From: Veillonella sp. 3891
GTDB taxonomy: Bacteria > Bacillota > Negativicutes > Veillonellales > Veillonellaceae
Assembly: GCF_003992315.1 (NCBI RefSeq)
Contig: NZ_RQVE01000005.1
Span: 62,001 to 126,000 of the forward strand
DNA: 64,000 bases
Direction of reading: 5' to 3'
Part shown: in pieces, positions 1 to 8,022 of the stretch
Numbering within the stretch: the first letter of the stretch is position 1
Layout: every line of letters starts with the position of its first letter
The notes under the pieces: model-generated
Told to the model about the DNA's origin: nothing
The model's input: only the letters and a program-made list of their open reading frames with translations
Databases searched by the model: none
Made by a program: the position numbers and the translations under genes

Positions 1-2197
1 TATAGGATGGTGTAGCCGTATTGAAAGTCGTGTAAATGGTGCTGAACTCAGGACGCTTTCTAGCCTCTGCTAGGAACTGTTCTACTACCGCATTCATTTG
101 TTCTGTATTATGACCCGCTTTATTGATGAGGTACATGGAGAAACCACCCGTCTTACCAAGACCTGGGATGGATGGTGGATTCAACGGAATAATCGTTCCT
201 CGTGGGTCCTTAGAACCATAGATGAAAGTATTTCTAATCTTCGAACCAAGCTGTTGATCTGGTTGCGTTCTTTCATCCCAATCAATTAAGGATGTAAAGA
301 TGGCACCACCACTAGTTTGTGCCGTTCCTGACAAGACATCAAAACCTGGCACTGTGATCGTACCATTCATATCTTTATCTTCATTCAAGAAGTGACCTAA
401 ATCAGTTAACACATCTTTTGTACGGCTAGAAGTAGCCCCTGGCGGCAAGGATACCGCAACCAGAAAATAGCCACTATCTTCAGCAGGTACGAATCCACTT
501 GGCACCATACGCATCATACCAAAAGCTGCACCTAAGAAGATAGCCAATGCCAACCATGTGGCCCATAGACGATTGGACCAACGAGCTAAAAGAATACCAT
601 ATTGATCGATTCTTCGATCCAAAAATCCATTAAACCACTCCAAGAAACGACCCACTATATTAGTAGTCTCTTTTGGCTTATGTGGTTTTAACATAATACC
701 ACACAATGCAGGCGTCAATGTCAATGCTACAAAGGCAGAAATAATAACAGAAATAGCTACTGTTAAAGCGAATTGTTTATACAATACCCCCGTTAAACCA
801 CCCATGAAGGACACTGGAACGAATACGGAAATCAATACAAAGGCAATACCAATAACAGGGCCTTGTACTTTTTCCATGGCTGCTACGGTAGCCGCCTTTG
901 GTTTCAACCCATTGTAGCGCATTTCATATTCTACAGCTTCGATTACGACGATCGCATCATCCACGACGAGACCGATCGCTAACACCATAGCTAGCAAGGT
1001 CAATGTATTAACAGTAAAGCCCATTACTTGGAACGCCGCAAAAGTACCAATCAAAGATGCTGGCACTGCAATCATTGAAATCACTGTGGACTGCCATGTT
1101 TGCAAGAACAAGTACACAATTATCGCTACGAGAATCAAGGCTTCTGCAAAAGTTTTTACTACTTCTTTCATAGAAGCTTTTACGAATTTTGTATTATCTA
1201 CAATAATCTTCGCTTGCATATCTGGTGGGAATGCTTCTTCTTGTTGGTGAATAATCTCTTTTACAGCATTGATTGTTTCTAATGCATTCGCATCATTCGT
1301 TAAAGAAACAGCAAATACAGCTACTGGTTTATCATTACCCGTTTCTTTTGAAAAGCTTGTAGGCTCTACAGAATAACTTTGTGCCCCTAATTCAACACGA
1401 GCTACATCTTTTAAATGCAATAAATTATTCTTTTTATCTTTTTTAATTACGATATTTTCAAATTCTGAAATTTCAGCCAAACGACCTTGTACTTTTACAG
1501 ATGTATTGAAAGCTTGATCTTTGTCAATTGGATCGGAACCTAATGCACCTGCTGCAGCCTGTTTGTTTTGACTGCGAATCGCATTGCTTACATCCGTTAT
1601 CGTAACGCCATACTTAGACATTTTCGTAGGATCTAGCCAAATACGCATGGCATAGTCAGCACCGAACTCCTGCACCGTACCCACACCGTTCACAGATTGG
1701 ATAGCATCCATCATATAGTTCGTAGCATAGTTTTTTAAGAAAGTTCTATCATAACTACCATTTGGAGATACCAAGGAGAATACCATAGCCATATCCCCAG
1801 ATGATTTCGTAGTGGTCACGCCCACCGTTTGTACTTCGGATGGCAAGGATGCCAAGGCACGGGCTACACGGTTTTGTACGTTTACCGTATCCATATCGGC
1901 ATCAGTTCCTTGCTCAAATTGAACTGTCAAGTTATAGGAACCATCCCCTGTACTCGTGGATTGCATATAATCCATATTTTGGACGCCAACGATTTGTTTT
2001 TCGATGACTGCCGCTACCGATTCGCTTACAACCTCAGCATTGGCCCCCATGTAGGCAGTACGTACCTGTACTTGCGGTGGAGAAATCTGTGGATATCTGT
2101 CGATCGGCAGTTTTGATAAGGAAATCAACCCTAGCAATGTAATGATAATAGAGATTACGATGGCAAAGATAGGGCGATTAATAAAGAATTTTGACAC
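1..2197 (-). CDS. RND efflux transporter permease (HAE1/AcrB-like), partial
   Basis: Inner-membrane proton-driven drug exporter of the AcrB/MexB type. About 732 residues are visible. The reading frame is open to base 1, so the C-terminal ~300 residues of a usual ~1040 lie outside. The N-terminus (FFINRPIFAIVISIIITLLG) is the classic first membrane helix of this family, followed by the periplasmic pore-domain motif LPIDRYPQISPPQV. The second pore-domain half near the left edge carries a PGF..SG motif. I place the start at a GTG with an AGGGTGAT ribosome site, 9 bases after the adaptor stop codon, so the two genes are co-transcribed and presumably co-translated. No outer-membrane TolC-type gene is visible; it may lie beyond the edge. 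Family call is firm; substrate unknown. Confidence 0.93.
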   Translation of the reverse strand, partial: MSKFFINRPIFAIVISIIITLLGLISLSKLPIDRYPQISPPQVQVRTAYMGANAEVVSESVAAVIEKQIVGVQNMDYMQSTSTGDGSYNLTVQFEQGTDADMDTVNVQNRVARALASLPSEVQTVGVTTTKSSGDMAMVFSLVSPNGSYDRTFLKNYATNYMMDAIQSVNGVGTVQEFGADYAMRIWLDPTKMSKYGVTITDVSNAIRSQNKQAAAGALGSDPIDKDQAFNTSVKVQGRLAEISEFENIVIKKDKKNNLLHLKDVARVELGAQSYSVEPTSFSKETGNDKPVAVFAVSLTNDANALETINAVKEIIHQQEEAFPPDMQAKIIVDNTKFVKASMKEVVKTFAEALILVAIIVYLFLQTWQSTVISMIAVPASLIGTFAAFQVMGFTVNTLTLLAMVLAIGLVVDDAIVVIEAVEYEMRYNGLKPKAATVAAMEKVQGPVIGIAFVLISVFVPVSFMGGLTGVLYKQFALTVAISVIISAFVALTLTPALCGIMLKPHKPKETTNIVGRFLEWFNGFLDRRIDQYGILLARWSNRLWATWLALAIFLGAAFGMMRMVPSGFVPAEDSGYFLVAVSLPPGATSSRTKDVLTDLGHFLNEDKDMNGTITVPGFDVLSGTAQTSGGAIFTSLIDWDERTQPDQQLGSKIRNTFIYGSKDPRGTIIPLNPPSIPGLGKTGGFSMYLINKAGHNTEQMNAVVEQFLAEARKRPEFSTIYTTFNTATPSY

Positions 2198-2206
2198 AAT
2201 ATCACC

Positions 2207-3373
2207 CTAATTACCTTTCTCAATATCTTCTTTGCTTAATAAAGTTGCTTTTACTTCTGCGCCATTTTTCGCTTTTGTTAAGCCATCTACAACGATTTCA
2301 TCGCCTACTGTTAAACCTTTACCATCTTTGGAAGGACGAATGATGGTGTATTTACCACTGGTACCACTTGTTGTGACAGGCACTTGTTCTACTTTACCAT
2401 CTCGGATGACCATCACAAATGTTTTATCCAATACTTGTAATAAAGCACGAGATGGCACTAAGATAGCGCCTTGAATAGTTTCACCGCTAGTAATAACGGA
2501 TGCATACATATTTGGTAACAACATATGATTTGGATTTGGGAATGCTGCTTTTAAAATCAGCTGACCTGTACCGCTATCTAAGTTTTTGGCAGCTTCCACA
2601 ATGCGACCTTTAATTGTGCTTACAATTTTGTGATTATCATCATAGGTACCATAGATTTCACCATTGGACAATTTCAATTCTACTTCGCCATCTACAGAAC
2701 GATGTGCTTTTTTATATTCTAAGTACTCTGCTTCACTCATACTAAATTGTACATATACTGGATCGGTAGAGTTCAATGTGACAAGTGCTGTTTGTCCAGC
2801 TGTAACGAATGTACCTAAATCTACATCATCCATTTCCAATGTACCATCAAATGGCGCATATACAACCGTATCTTGTAAATTATTTTCCGCTAAGCGGATT
2901 TGTGCTTCCATAGCTTCTAAGGCTGCGCGATTTTGTGCAGCCACACTAGCTTGTGTATCCAGTGTTTGGCGGGCAATGGCATCTTCATTTGCTAATGTTT
3001 GATAGCGCTGTAAATCGACTTGAGAGTTTTGGTACGCTGCGCTAGATCGTGCTGCATTGGCTTGTGCACTAGCTAGGTTCGCTTCGTATTGACGTCCATC
3101 GAGACGATACAATGCTTGACCGGCTTTTACCGTGTCGCCCCCTTTTACATATTTTTCAACAACTCGACCGGATACATTCGCTCGAATCACAATAGAATTT
3201 TGTGCCAATACAGTACCATTGAAAGATTCTTGTACATTTGTATCAGTAGCTGTGATTTTATAGGAGTTAACCTCCGTTGGACCTTGCCCCGGAGCTTGTC
3301 CACCACAACCAGATACAAGTACAAGGGCTGCCAAGCTAGCTGCCACTAAACCATTATACGCTTGTTTTTTCAT
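2207..3373 (-). CDS. RND efflux periplasmic adaptor subunit (AcrA/MexA-like lipoprotein)
   Basis: Membrane-fusion protein that bridges the RND pump to an outer-membrane channel, which implies a diderm cell. The 388-residue product begins with a lipoprotein signal: basic MKKQ, a hydrophobic stretch and a lipobox ending VSGC near residue 23. A split biotinyl-lipoyl-like domain follows (VSGRVVEKYVKGGDTVKAGQ and, later, VVYAPFDGTLE), flanking a helical hairpin rich in Ala/Gln. After it come the beta-barrel (VQFSMSEAEY) and membrane-proximal parts. The start overlaps the end of the upstream tetR reading frame by 20 bases. The stop is 9 bases before the pump gene. Confidence 0.93.
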   Translation of the reverse strand: MKKQAYNGLVAASLAALVLVSGCGGQAPGQGPTEVNSYKITATDTNVQESFNGTVLAQNSIVIRANVSGRVVEKYVKGGDTVKAGQALYRLDGRQYEANLASAQANAARSSAAYQNSQVDLQRYQTLANEDAIARQTLDTQASVAAQNRAALEAMEAQIRLAENNLQDTVVYAPFDGTLEMDDVDLGTFVTAGQTALVTLNSTDPVYVQFSMSEAEYLEYKKAHRSVDGEVELKLSNGEIYGTYDDNHKIVSTIKGRIVEAAKNLDSGTGQLILKAAFPNPNHMLLPNMYASVITSGETIQGAILVPSRALLQVLDKTFVMVIRDGKVEQVPVTTSGTSGKYTIIRPSKDGKGLTVGDEIVVDGLTKAKNGAEVKATLLSKEDIEKGN

Positions 3374-3939
3374 TCATTTCACCCTTATTTGTAATACCCT
3401 GTAATATAACTGAAATAACCTTTGGCATATATTTATAAATATCCTCATGATGATTGGAGCTTTCAAACACAATGCGTCGTACAGCACCTTGCAACATCAT
3501 AATGATAATATCAACATCCACATAGCGAGCAATAGTTCCTTGCTCTTGTTGGTGTAGTAAATAGTGTTTAAGTAAGTCCCAATCTTTCTTGAACAAAGTT
3601 TTCAACGTTTCTTGTAGTTGCGGTATATAAGAAGATTTCTATGAAAGATTCTCCACTGAAAGCCGCATACAAATTTGATCGTACTCTAAAATACCTATTT
3701 AATACTTCTTCTACAGTAAGACTTTTATTGTTCACAATATTCTCATGCTGTCTGTAAAAGTCTTCTGCCCCATGGACTAAAATGGTTTCTACAATTTCAT
3801 GTTTAGAACGAAATTGTTCATACAACGTACGTTTACTAATAGTCAATGCTTTTGCTAAATCATCCATGCGGAATGATATGCCTTGCTCTTCAATCATTAT
3901 GGCCGCCGCTGCTAAAATTTTCTCCTTAACGGTAACCAA
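3354..3939 (-). pseudogene. TetR/AcrR-family repressor of the efflux operon, frameshifted
   Basis: The N-terminal frame encodes a TetR DNA-binding domain: KEKILAAAAIMIEEQG, then ISFRMDDLAKALTISKRTLYEQFRSKHEI. It stops after VENFVQERLGLT. The C-terminal half continues in another frame as YIPQLQETLKTLFKKDW and then HQQEQGTIARYVDVDII, a typical TetR ligand-domain pattern. The switch point is at about 3620-3650. From start to final stop there are 586 bases, one more than a multiple of three, so a single extra base (or two lost) explains the break. I prefer a TTG start at 3939 with a GGAGGG site 6-7 bases upstream. The adaptor gene overlaps its 3' end, so it is the presumed local repressor. A sequencing error remains possible. 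Confidence 0.82.
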
Positions 3940-4009
3940 TATAGCCCTCCTTTCATACTCTCTTTTATATCTATTAAAACTCAAAGTATACTACTCAGTA
4001 CCACTCTTT

Positions 4010-4038
4010 AGTTTACTTAAAATAAGAACAAATGTCAA
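4010..4038 (-). promoter_or_regulatory. Promoter of the tetR-efflux operon
   Basis: On the minus strand there is a -35 TTGACA (4033-4038), a 17-base spacer and a -10 TAAACT (4010-4015), directly after the stop of the ATPase gene. An imperfect inverted repeat (AGT...ACT ends) follows at about 3985-4006, between promoter and tetR, and could be the repressor operator. The promoter elements are seen; the operator is a guess. Confidence 0.6.
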
Positions 4039-4039
4039 A

Positions 4040-5356
4040 CTAAGAAAGTAACCAATCGACTAGACTAATTACATGTATACCCTCATAATCATCGTCTAAA
4101 GCTAAGTCCATAGAAAGCACTATTTTTTTATAGTTATTAGGAATTTTTTGTAACGGTTTTAACTCTCTTTGTCTCACTGTTTCATCTTTCATTGTTTCAG
4201 TGACTTGAATATATAGCTTTTCCGTTGCGGTTGTCGCTATAAAGTCCACTTCTAATGTATCTACCTTACCGATAGCTACATCATATCCTCTTCGCAACAG
4301 TTCAAGATACACTACATTTTCTAATGCATGTCCTCTATCCCTATCACGGACACCTAATAAATAGTTTCGTAATCCCATATCAACAATGTAGTACTTCCCC
4401 AATGTACGCAGATATTCTTTTCCTTTTATATCAAATCGTTTGACATCATAAAACAGATAGGTTTCTTTCAGCGCACCTATATAGGCAGCAATCGTTTGAT
4501 TGGCTGGTTTTCCTTGTTTTTCACGATTAACGATCATCTGTTCCGATACAAGAGTATTACTAATAGAGTTAAATGATGTTGTATTCCCAATATTATCTGC
4601 TAAAAATAAAATTATTTTTCTAAGCAGTTCTGCATCTGTAATTTGTCTTCCTTTTCGGTTTCTTTCACGCTCTAAAATATCCCGTACCACTACAGTAGAA
4701 TATACACCATCTAACAATATGAAAGCCTTGTCCTGTTCTAATCCTACATCAGCAATCCCTGGCATGCCCCCATACCGCATATAGGCATCGAACAAATCAC
4801 CTAGTTCTACAATATCTTGTTGCGCATTGACAGCACGTTTCTTACTATGTCCCATAGGAGTTTTATATTCTGTAACTCTATATCCGTGAAAGTCAATAAA
4901 TTCGCTAAAAGATAAAGGATACATTTTGATTTCCACATATCTGCCAGATAAATATGTAGAATATTCCGATGATAACAAATAGGAATTGGAGCCCGTAATA
5001 TAAATATCACAATTAAAATCTACTCGGAATGAATTAATAGCTAGTTCCCATTGATCTATCTTTTGAAGTTCATCAAAAAATAAATAGTATGTATGGTCTG
5101 TAGTAATTTTATCTTTTACATAATTGTATAAATCCTTATAGGTCATTTCTTGAAATGTTAAGGACTCAAAATTAATCGCTATAATTTGTTCTTCTGGGAT
5201 TCCTTGCTGTATTAAATATTCCTGCATTAAAAGCAGTAAGCTAGATTTTCCACAACGTCTAATTCCAGTGATGACTTTGACAGGTTCTATATCTTTAAAC
5301 GAAATAAGCTGATCTAAATAATTTTGACGTACTTTTAATGGTTTTCTGTGGTTCAT
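4040..5356 (-). CDS. AAA-family ATP-binding protein with DUF4143 domain
   Basis: A 438-residue ATPase of the large AAA_14/DUF4143 group, whose cellular role is unknown. The N-terminal ATPase part has a Walker A motif TGIRRCGKSSL near residue 30 and a Walker B YLFFDELQKI near residue 90. A sensor-like ITGSNSYLLSSE follows near 120, with LSGRYVEIKMYPLSFSEF after it, a signature of this family. The C-terminal half is DUF4143 and contains the ending LYIQVTETM and VDFIATT, reminiscent of a restriction-endonuclease-like fold. It is a single gene between the efflux operon and dgt, with its own promoter under an inverted-repeat array. Paralogues of this family often occur in several copies per genome. 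I cannot assign a substrate or a toxin-antitoxin role. Confidence 0.85.
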   Translation of the reverse strand: MNHRKPLKVRQNYLDQLISFKDIEPVKVITGIRRCGKSSLLLLMQEYLIQQGIPEEQIIAINFESLTFQEMTYKDLYNYVKDKITTDHTYYLFFDELQKIDQWELAINSFRVDFNCDIYITGSNSYLLSSEYSTYLSGRYVEIKMYPLSFSEFIDFHGYRVTEYKTPMGHSKKRAVNAQQDIVELGDLFDAYMRYGGMPGIADVGLEQDKAFILLDGVYSTVVVRDILERERNRKGRQITDAELLRKIILFLADNIGNTTSFNSISNTLVSEQMIVNREKQGKPANQTIAAYIGALKETYLFYDVKRFDIKGKEYLRTLGKYYIVDMGLRNYLLGVRDRDRGHALENVVYLELLRRGYDVAIGKVDTLEVDFIATTATEKLYIQVTETMKDETVRQRELKPLQKIPNNYKKIVLSMDLALDDDYEGIHVISLVDWLLS

Positions 5357-5380
5357 AAGTCACCCTCCTTTTTACTTATT

Positions 5381-5471
5381 ATACCCCAAACTTCCATTTT
5401 TATAAAGTTTAGGTTATCAATACCCCAAACTTTTAATTTTTCAGAGTTTAGGGTATTGATAGCCCAAATTT
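5381..5471. repeat. Five-copy inverted repeat array over the ATPase promoter
   Basis: A 13-16 base unit of the form TACCCCAAACTT appears five times in alternating orientation, at 5381-5393, 5405-5417 (reversed), 5417-5432, 5445-5459 (reversed) and 5459-5471. Units two/three and four/five abut to make two imperfect palindromes of about 27-28 bases. The nearest unit contains the likely -10 (TATAAT on minus, inside GGGGTATAAT). The layout suggests an operator to which a dimeric or oligomeric protein binds and blocks transcription of the ATPase gene. Confidence 0.7.
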
Positions 5472-5477
5472 GTAAAC

Positions 5478-5511
5478 AAAAAAATGCCACGTCATAGCGC
5501 AGCATTTTTTG
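5478..5511 (-). terminator. Rho-independent terminator after dgt
   Basis: On the minus strand a hairpin with arms AAAAAATGC and GCATTTTTT, with an inner CG/CG pair, ends in a T run. It lies 11 bases after the dgt stop. Confidence 0.7.
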
Positions 5512-5521
5512 TAAAACTAGG

Positions 5522-6508
5522 TTAGTTATCCCATACTTTCGGTATATAGTATTCTGTAAATAATTTGATCGCATAGTTGTCCGTCAAACCCGCCACATAG
5601 TCTACGATATCTTGGTCTGTGATGGGATTGTCATGGTGGATTTCATGGCGGATCGCCTCAGGGTGTTCCTTATAGTACATGAATAGATGTTTCACTACAT
5701 AATCACCTTTATTCCGATCTGGAATTAACGAAGGAGCTCGATAAACCCGTTCAAACATGAAACGACGGAAAATATTCATAGTTTCCACGCCACGGTCAGA
5801 CATAGATATAACTGGTTGATCCATAGAGGATGTCACCATATCTGTGACCATAGCAGTAATCATTTTAGAATGGGTATCTCCAAAGACTTGCACTACTTCT
5901 TTCGGTAAATCATCAACCCTGAGCATATGTGCCCGTAAGGCATCATCAAAGTCATGACATAAATAAGCGATACGATCTGCAGTACGTATAATTTGCCCTT
6001 CTAGGGTAACAGGTATATGAGAACCTGTATGCCCTAAAATACCATCACGAACCGCAGTAGTTAAGTTTAACCCTTGACCGTTCTTTTCAATACTTTCCAC
6101 CATGCGCAAGCTTTGCTCATTATGATTAAAGTGACCTACCATATCACGAAGAGCATATTCCCCTACATGTCCAAATGGTGTATGCCCCACATCATGGCCC
6201 ATTGCAATAGCTTCTGTCAAATCTTCATTCAAACGTAAGGCTCGAGCGATAGTACGTCCAATTTGACCTACTTCTAAGGTATGTGTCATACGAGTCCGAT
6301 AATGGTCTCCTGGAGCAATATATACTTGCGTTTTATGTTTTAATCGACGGAAACATTTGCTGTGCAAAATACGATCTCGGTCTCGTTGAAAGTCCGTTCG
6401 ATATGGATCAGGCTCTTCCTCACGATCACGCACTGCTTCTCTACTCTTAGCCGCATAAGGGCTTAAGATAGCATATTCCCGCTCTTCCAACATCTCTCGA
6501 ATACTCAT
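5522..6508 (-). CDS. dgt: Deoxyguanosinetriphosphate triphosphohydrolase-like HD protein
   Basis: HD-superfamily dNTPase that hydrolyses dGTP (or other dNTPs) to the nucleoside and triphosphate. The 328-residue length fits the short dGTPase-like group. HD-domain residues are visible: the first metal-binding His in RMTHTLEVGQIGRTIARAL near residue 75, the HD pair in MGHDVGHTPFGHVGE near 105, and a later Asp in HDFDDALRAH. The N-terminal YRTDFQRDRDRILHSKCFRRL is a family signature. It is the last gene of the ppsR-dgt end of its operon, starting 15 bases after ppsR. In the same window nrdDG makes dNTPs, so this enzyme would oppose it in dNTP balance. Confidence 0.92.
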   Translation of the reverse strand: MSIREMLEEREYAILSPYAAKSREAVRDREEEPDPYRTDFQRDRDRILHSKCFRRLKHKTQVYIAPGDHYRTRMTHTLEVGQIGRTIARALRLNEDLTEAIAMGHDVGHTPFGHVGEYALRDMVGHFNHNEQSLRMVESIEKNGQGLNLTTAVRDGILGHTGSHIPVTLEGQIIRTADRIAYLCHDFDDALRAHMLRVDDLPKEVVQVFGDTHSKMITAMVTDMVTSSMDQPVISMSDRGVETMNIFRRFMFERVYRAPSLIPDRNKGDYVVKHLFMYYKEHPEAIRHEIHHDNPITDQDIVDYVAGLTDNYAIKLFTEYYIPKVWDN

Positions 6509-6523
6509 ATGACACCTCCCACC

Positions 6524-7342
6524 TTAACGTGTATCCATGACACGATTTTTCTGAATAATTTGCATCACCATGCCTGCGGTTTCCTCGATAGATTTATTTG
6601 TTACATCAAGCACAGGGCAATGCAAGCGTCTCATCACAGTTTTAGCGTAATTTAATTCTTCTTCGATACGGCTTACATTAGCATAATTAGCATCAGAATG
6701 CAATCCCATCGTACGAAGACGTTCTTCACGGATATTATTCAATTTGAAAGGATCAATAATTAATCCTACAATTTTACGGCCTGGTATTTGAAATAATTCC
6801 TCTGGCAAGGGCACTTCTGGTACTAGCGGTAAATTGGCAGCTTTAATTTTTTTATAGGCTAAGAACATAGATAATGGCGTTTTACTTGTACGAGAAATAC
6901 CAATAATGACAATATCTGCTTTTTCAAAGCCTTTTGGATTTTTACCATCGTCATATTTCACGGCAAATTCAATGGCCTCTACCTTTTTGAAATATTCTTG
7001 ATCTAGCTTATGAATCATACCAGGGGCCAATCTAGGCTCTGTATCTGTCATAGTTCCTACTGCATTCATGACCGGTCCCATAATATCTACGGCTTGTACC
7101 CCTTGTGCTTTGCAAGCTGTATCTAAATAAGACCGCAATGTTGGTGATACAATAGTATGGCAGATGACATGTCCGCCTGTAGCGGCTTCTTTCACCACTT
7201 CATTGATTTGTAATTCATCATTAATATAAGGCACGCGAACGATATCAATCGTTTCTTTATCATATTGACTTGCCGTAGCACGTGCTACCGATTCAGCTGT
7301 TTCCCCTAGGGAGTCAGAAATTGCATAAATAATTTTAGCCAT
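6524..7342 (-). CDS. ppsR: Pyruvate, water dikinase regulatory protein (PSRP/DUF299)
   Basis: Bifunctional serine/threonine kinase and phosphorylase. It uses ADP to inactivate, and phosphate to reactivate, PEP synthase or pyruvate phosphate dikinase. The start IIYAISDSLGETAESVARA is the family hallmark. An ADP-binding P-loop GISRTSKTPLSMFLA lies near residue 150, and LIIDPFKLNNIREER near 200. I choose the ATG at 7342 (AGGAG ribosome site) over a start 30 bases upstream, giving 272 residues, the usual length. It begins 8 bases after the CcpN-like gene. Its likely target, PEP synthase, is encoded two genes upstream. Confidence 0.95.
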   Translation of the reverse strand: MAKIIYAISDSLGETAESVARATASQYDKETIDIVRVPYINDELQINEVVKEAATGGHVICHTIVSPTLRSYLDTACKAQGVQAVDIMGPVMNAVGTMTDTEPRLAPGMIHKLDQEYFKKVEAIEFAVKYDDGKNPKGFEKADIVIIGISRTSKTPLSMFLAYKKIKAANLPLVPEVPLPEELFQIPGRKIVGLIIDPFKLNNIREERLRTMGLHSDANYANVSRIEEELNYAKTVMRRLHCPVLDVTNKSIEETAGMVMQIIQKNRVMDTR

Positions 7343-7350
7343 AATTACTC

Positions 7351-7971
7351 CTATCGTTTTCCACAGTCCCAAAATAAACGTGTTACTGTTGTTTTAGAAA
7401 TACGACCTACTACACGATATTCTTTGCTTGTCTCTAATAATACCTTATCTACCACAGGGACGCAATCTATTTCAAAATCAATCATCCGTTCTACGGCTTC
7501 CACAACAGGCATATCTGGATATGCTACTACGACTTTACTAGTGGGTGTCATAATCATAGAAATAGGCATAGTATTTAAATCAGATCCGCCAAGAGAGGCA
7601 CGCAATAAATCTTTACGAGAAACCACTCCTTTTAATATACCATCATCGCAGATTAAGATAGTTCCTACATCTTCTGTGAACATAGTAACAATTGTGTCAT
7701 ATACGGATGCTGTAGAGCTGACTGCTACCACACTGGACATAACTTGTGCTACTGTAAAACTATTAATCTCAGCAGCTAAAGGATTATTTGCCACTTTACC
7801 AACATAGTAATACCCTACCTTTGGCCGTGCATCTAAAATGCCCATCATCGTCAAGACTGTTAAGTCCGATCGCAATGCAGACCTTGTTAAGTCTAATTTC
7901 GTAGCGATAGCTTTTCCTGTGATAGGCCCTTCTTGTTGTACAATCGATTCTTGTCGTTTTGAAAGATTCAT
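7351..7971 (-). CDS. CcpN-like transcriptional repressor (HTH plus two CBS domains)
   Basis: A 206-residue regulator. The N-terminal winged HTH (about residues 1-60: LSKRQESIVQQEGPITGKAI and LTRSALRSDLTVLTMMG) is followed by two CBS domains (about 75-130 and 140-195: TVAQVMSSVVAVSSTASVYD and MIMTPTSKVVVAYPDMPVVE), which probably sense an adenine nucleotide. This is the architecture of Bacillus CcpN (YqzB), a repressor of gluconeogenic genes that in that genus also neighbours the PSRP gene. It lies between ppsA and ppsR, so I infer that it represses ppsA. Its ribosome site (AAAGG) follows immediately after the terminator hairpin of ppsA. Confidence 0.88.
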   Translation of the reverse strand: MNLSKRQESIVQQEGPITGKAIATKLDLTRSALRSDLTVLTMMGILDARPKVGYYYVGKVANNPLAAEINSFTVAQVMSSVVAVSSTASVYDTIVTMFTEDVGTILICDDGILKGVVSRKDLLRASLGGSDLNTMPISMIMTPTSKVVVAYPDMPVVEAVERMIDFEIDCVPVVDKVLLETSKEYRVVGRISKTTVTRLFWDCGKR

Positions 7972-7987
7972 ATTGTTACCTTTCTAT

Positions 7988-8015
7988 GAAAAAGGAGGCT
8001 CTCCCCAGAGCCTCC
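7988..8015 (-). terminator. Terminator between ppsA and the CcpN-like gene
   Basis: On minus a 9-bp stem GGAGGCTCT / AGAGCCTCC with a GGGG loop is followed by TTTTT, 8 bases after the ppsA stop. Only about 17 bases separate it from the next start codon, leaving little room for a separate promoter. The downstream genes are therefore probably reached by read-through, or from a promoter hidden in the 3' end of ppsA. Confidence 0.85.
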
Positions 8016-8022
8016 TCATCTA

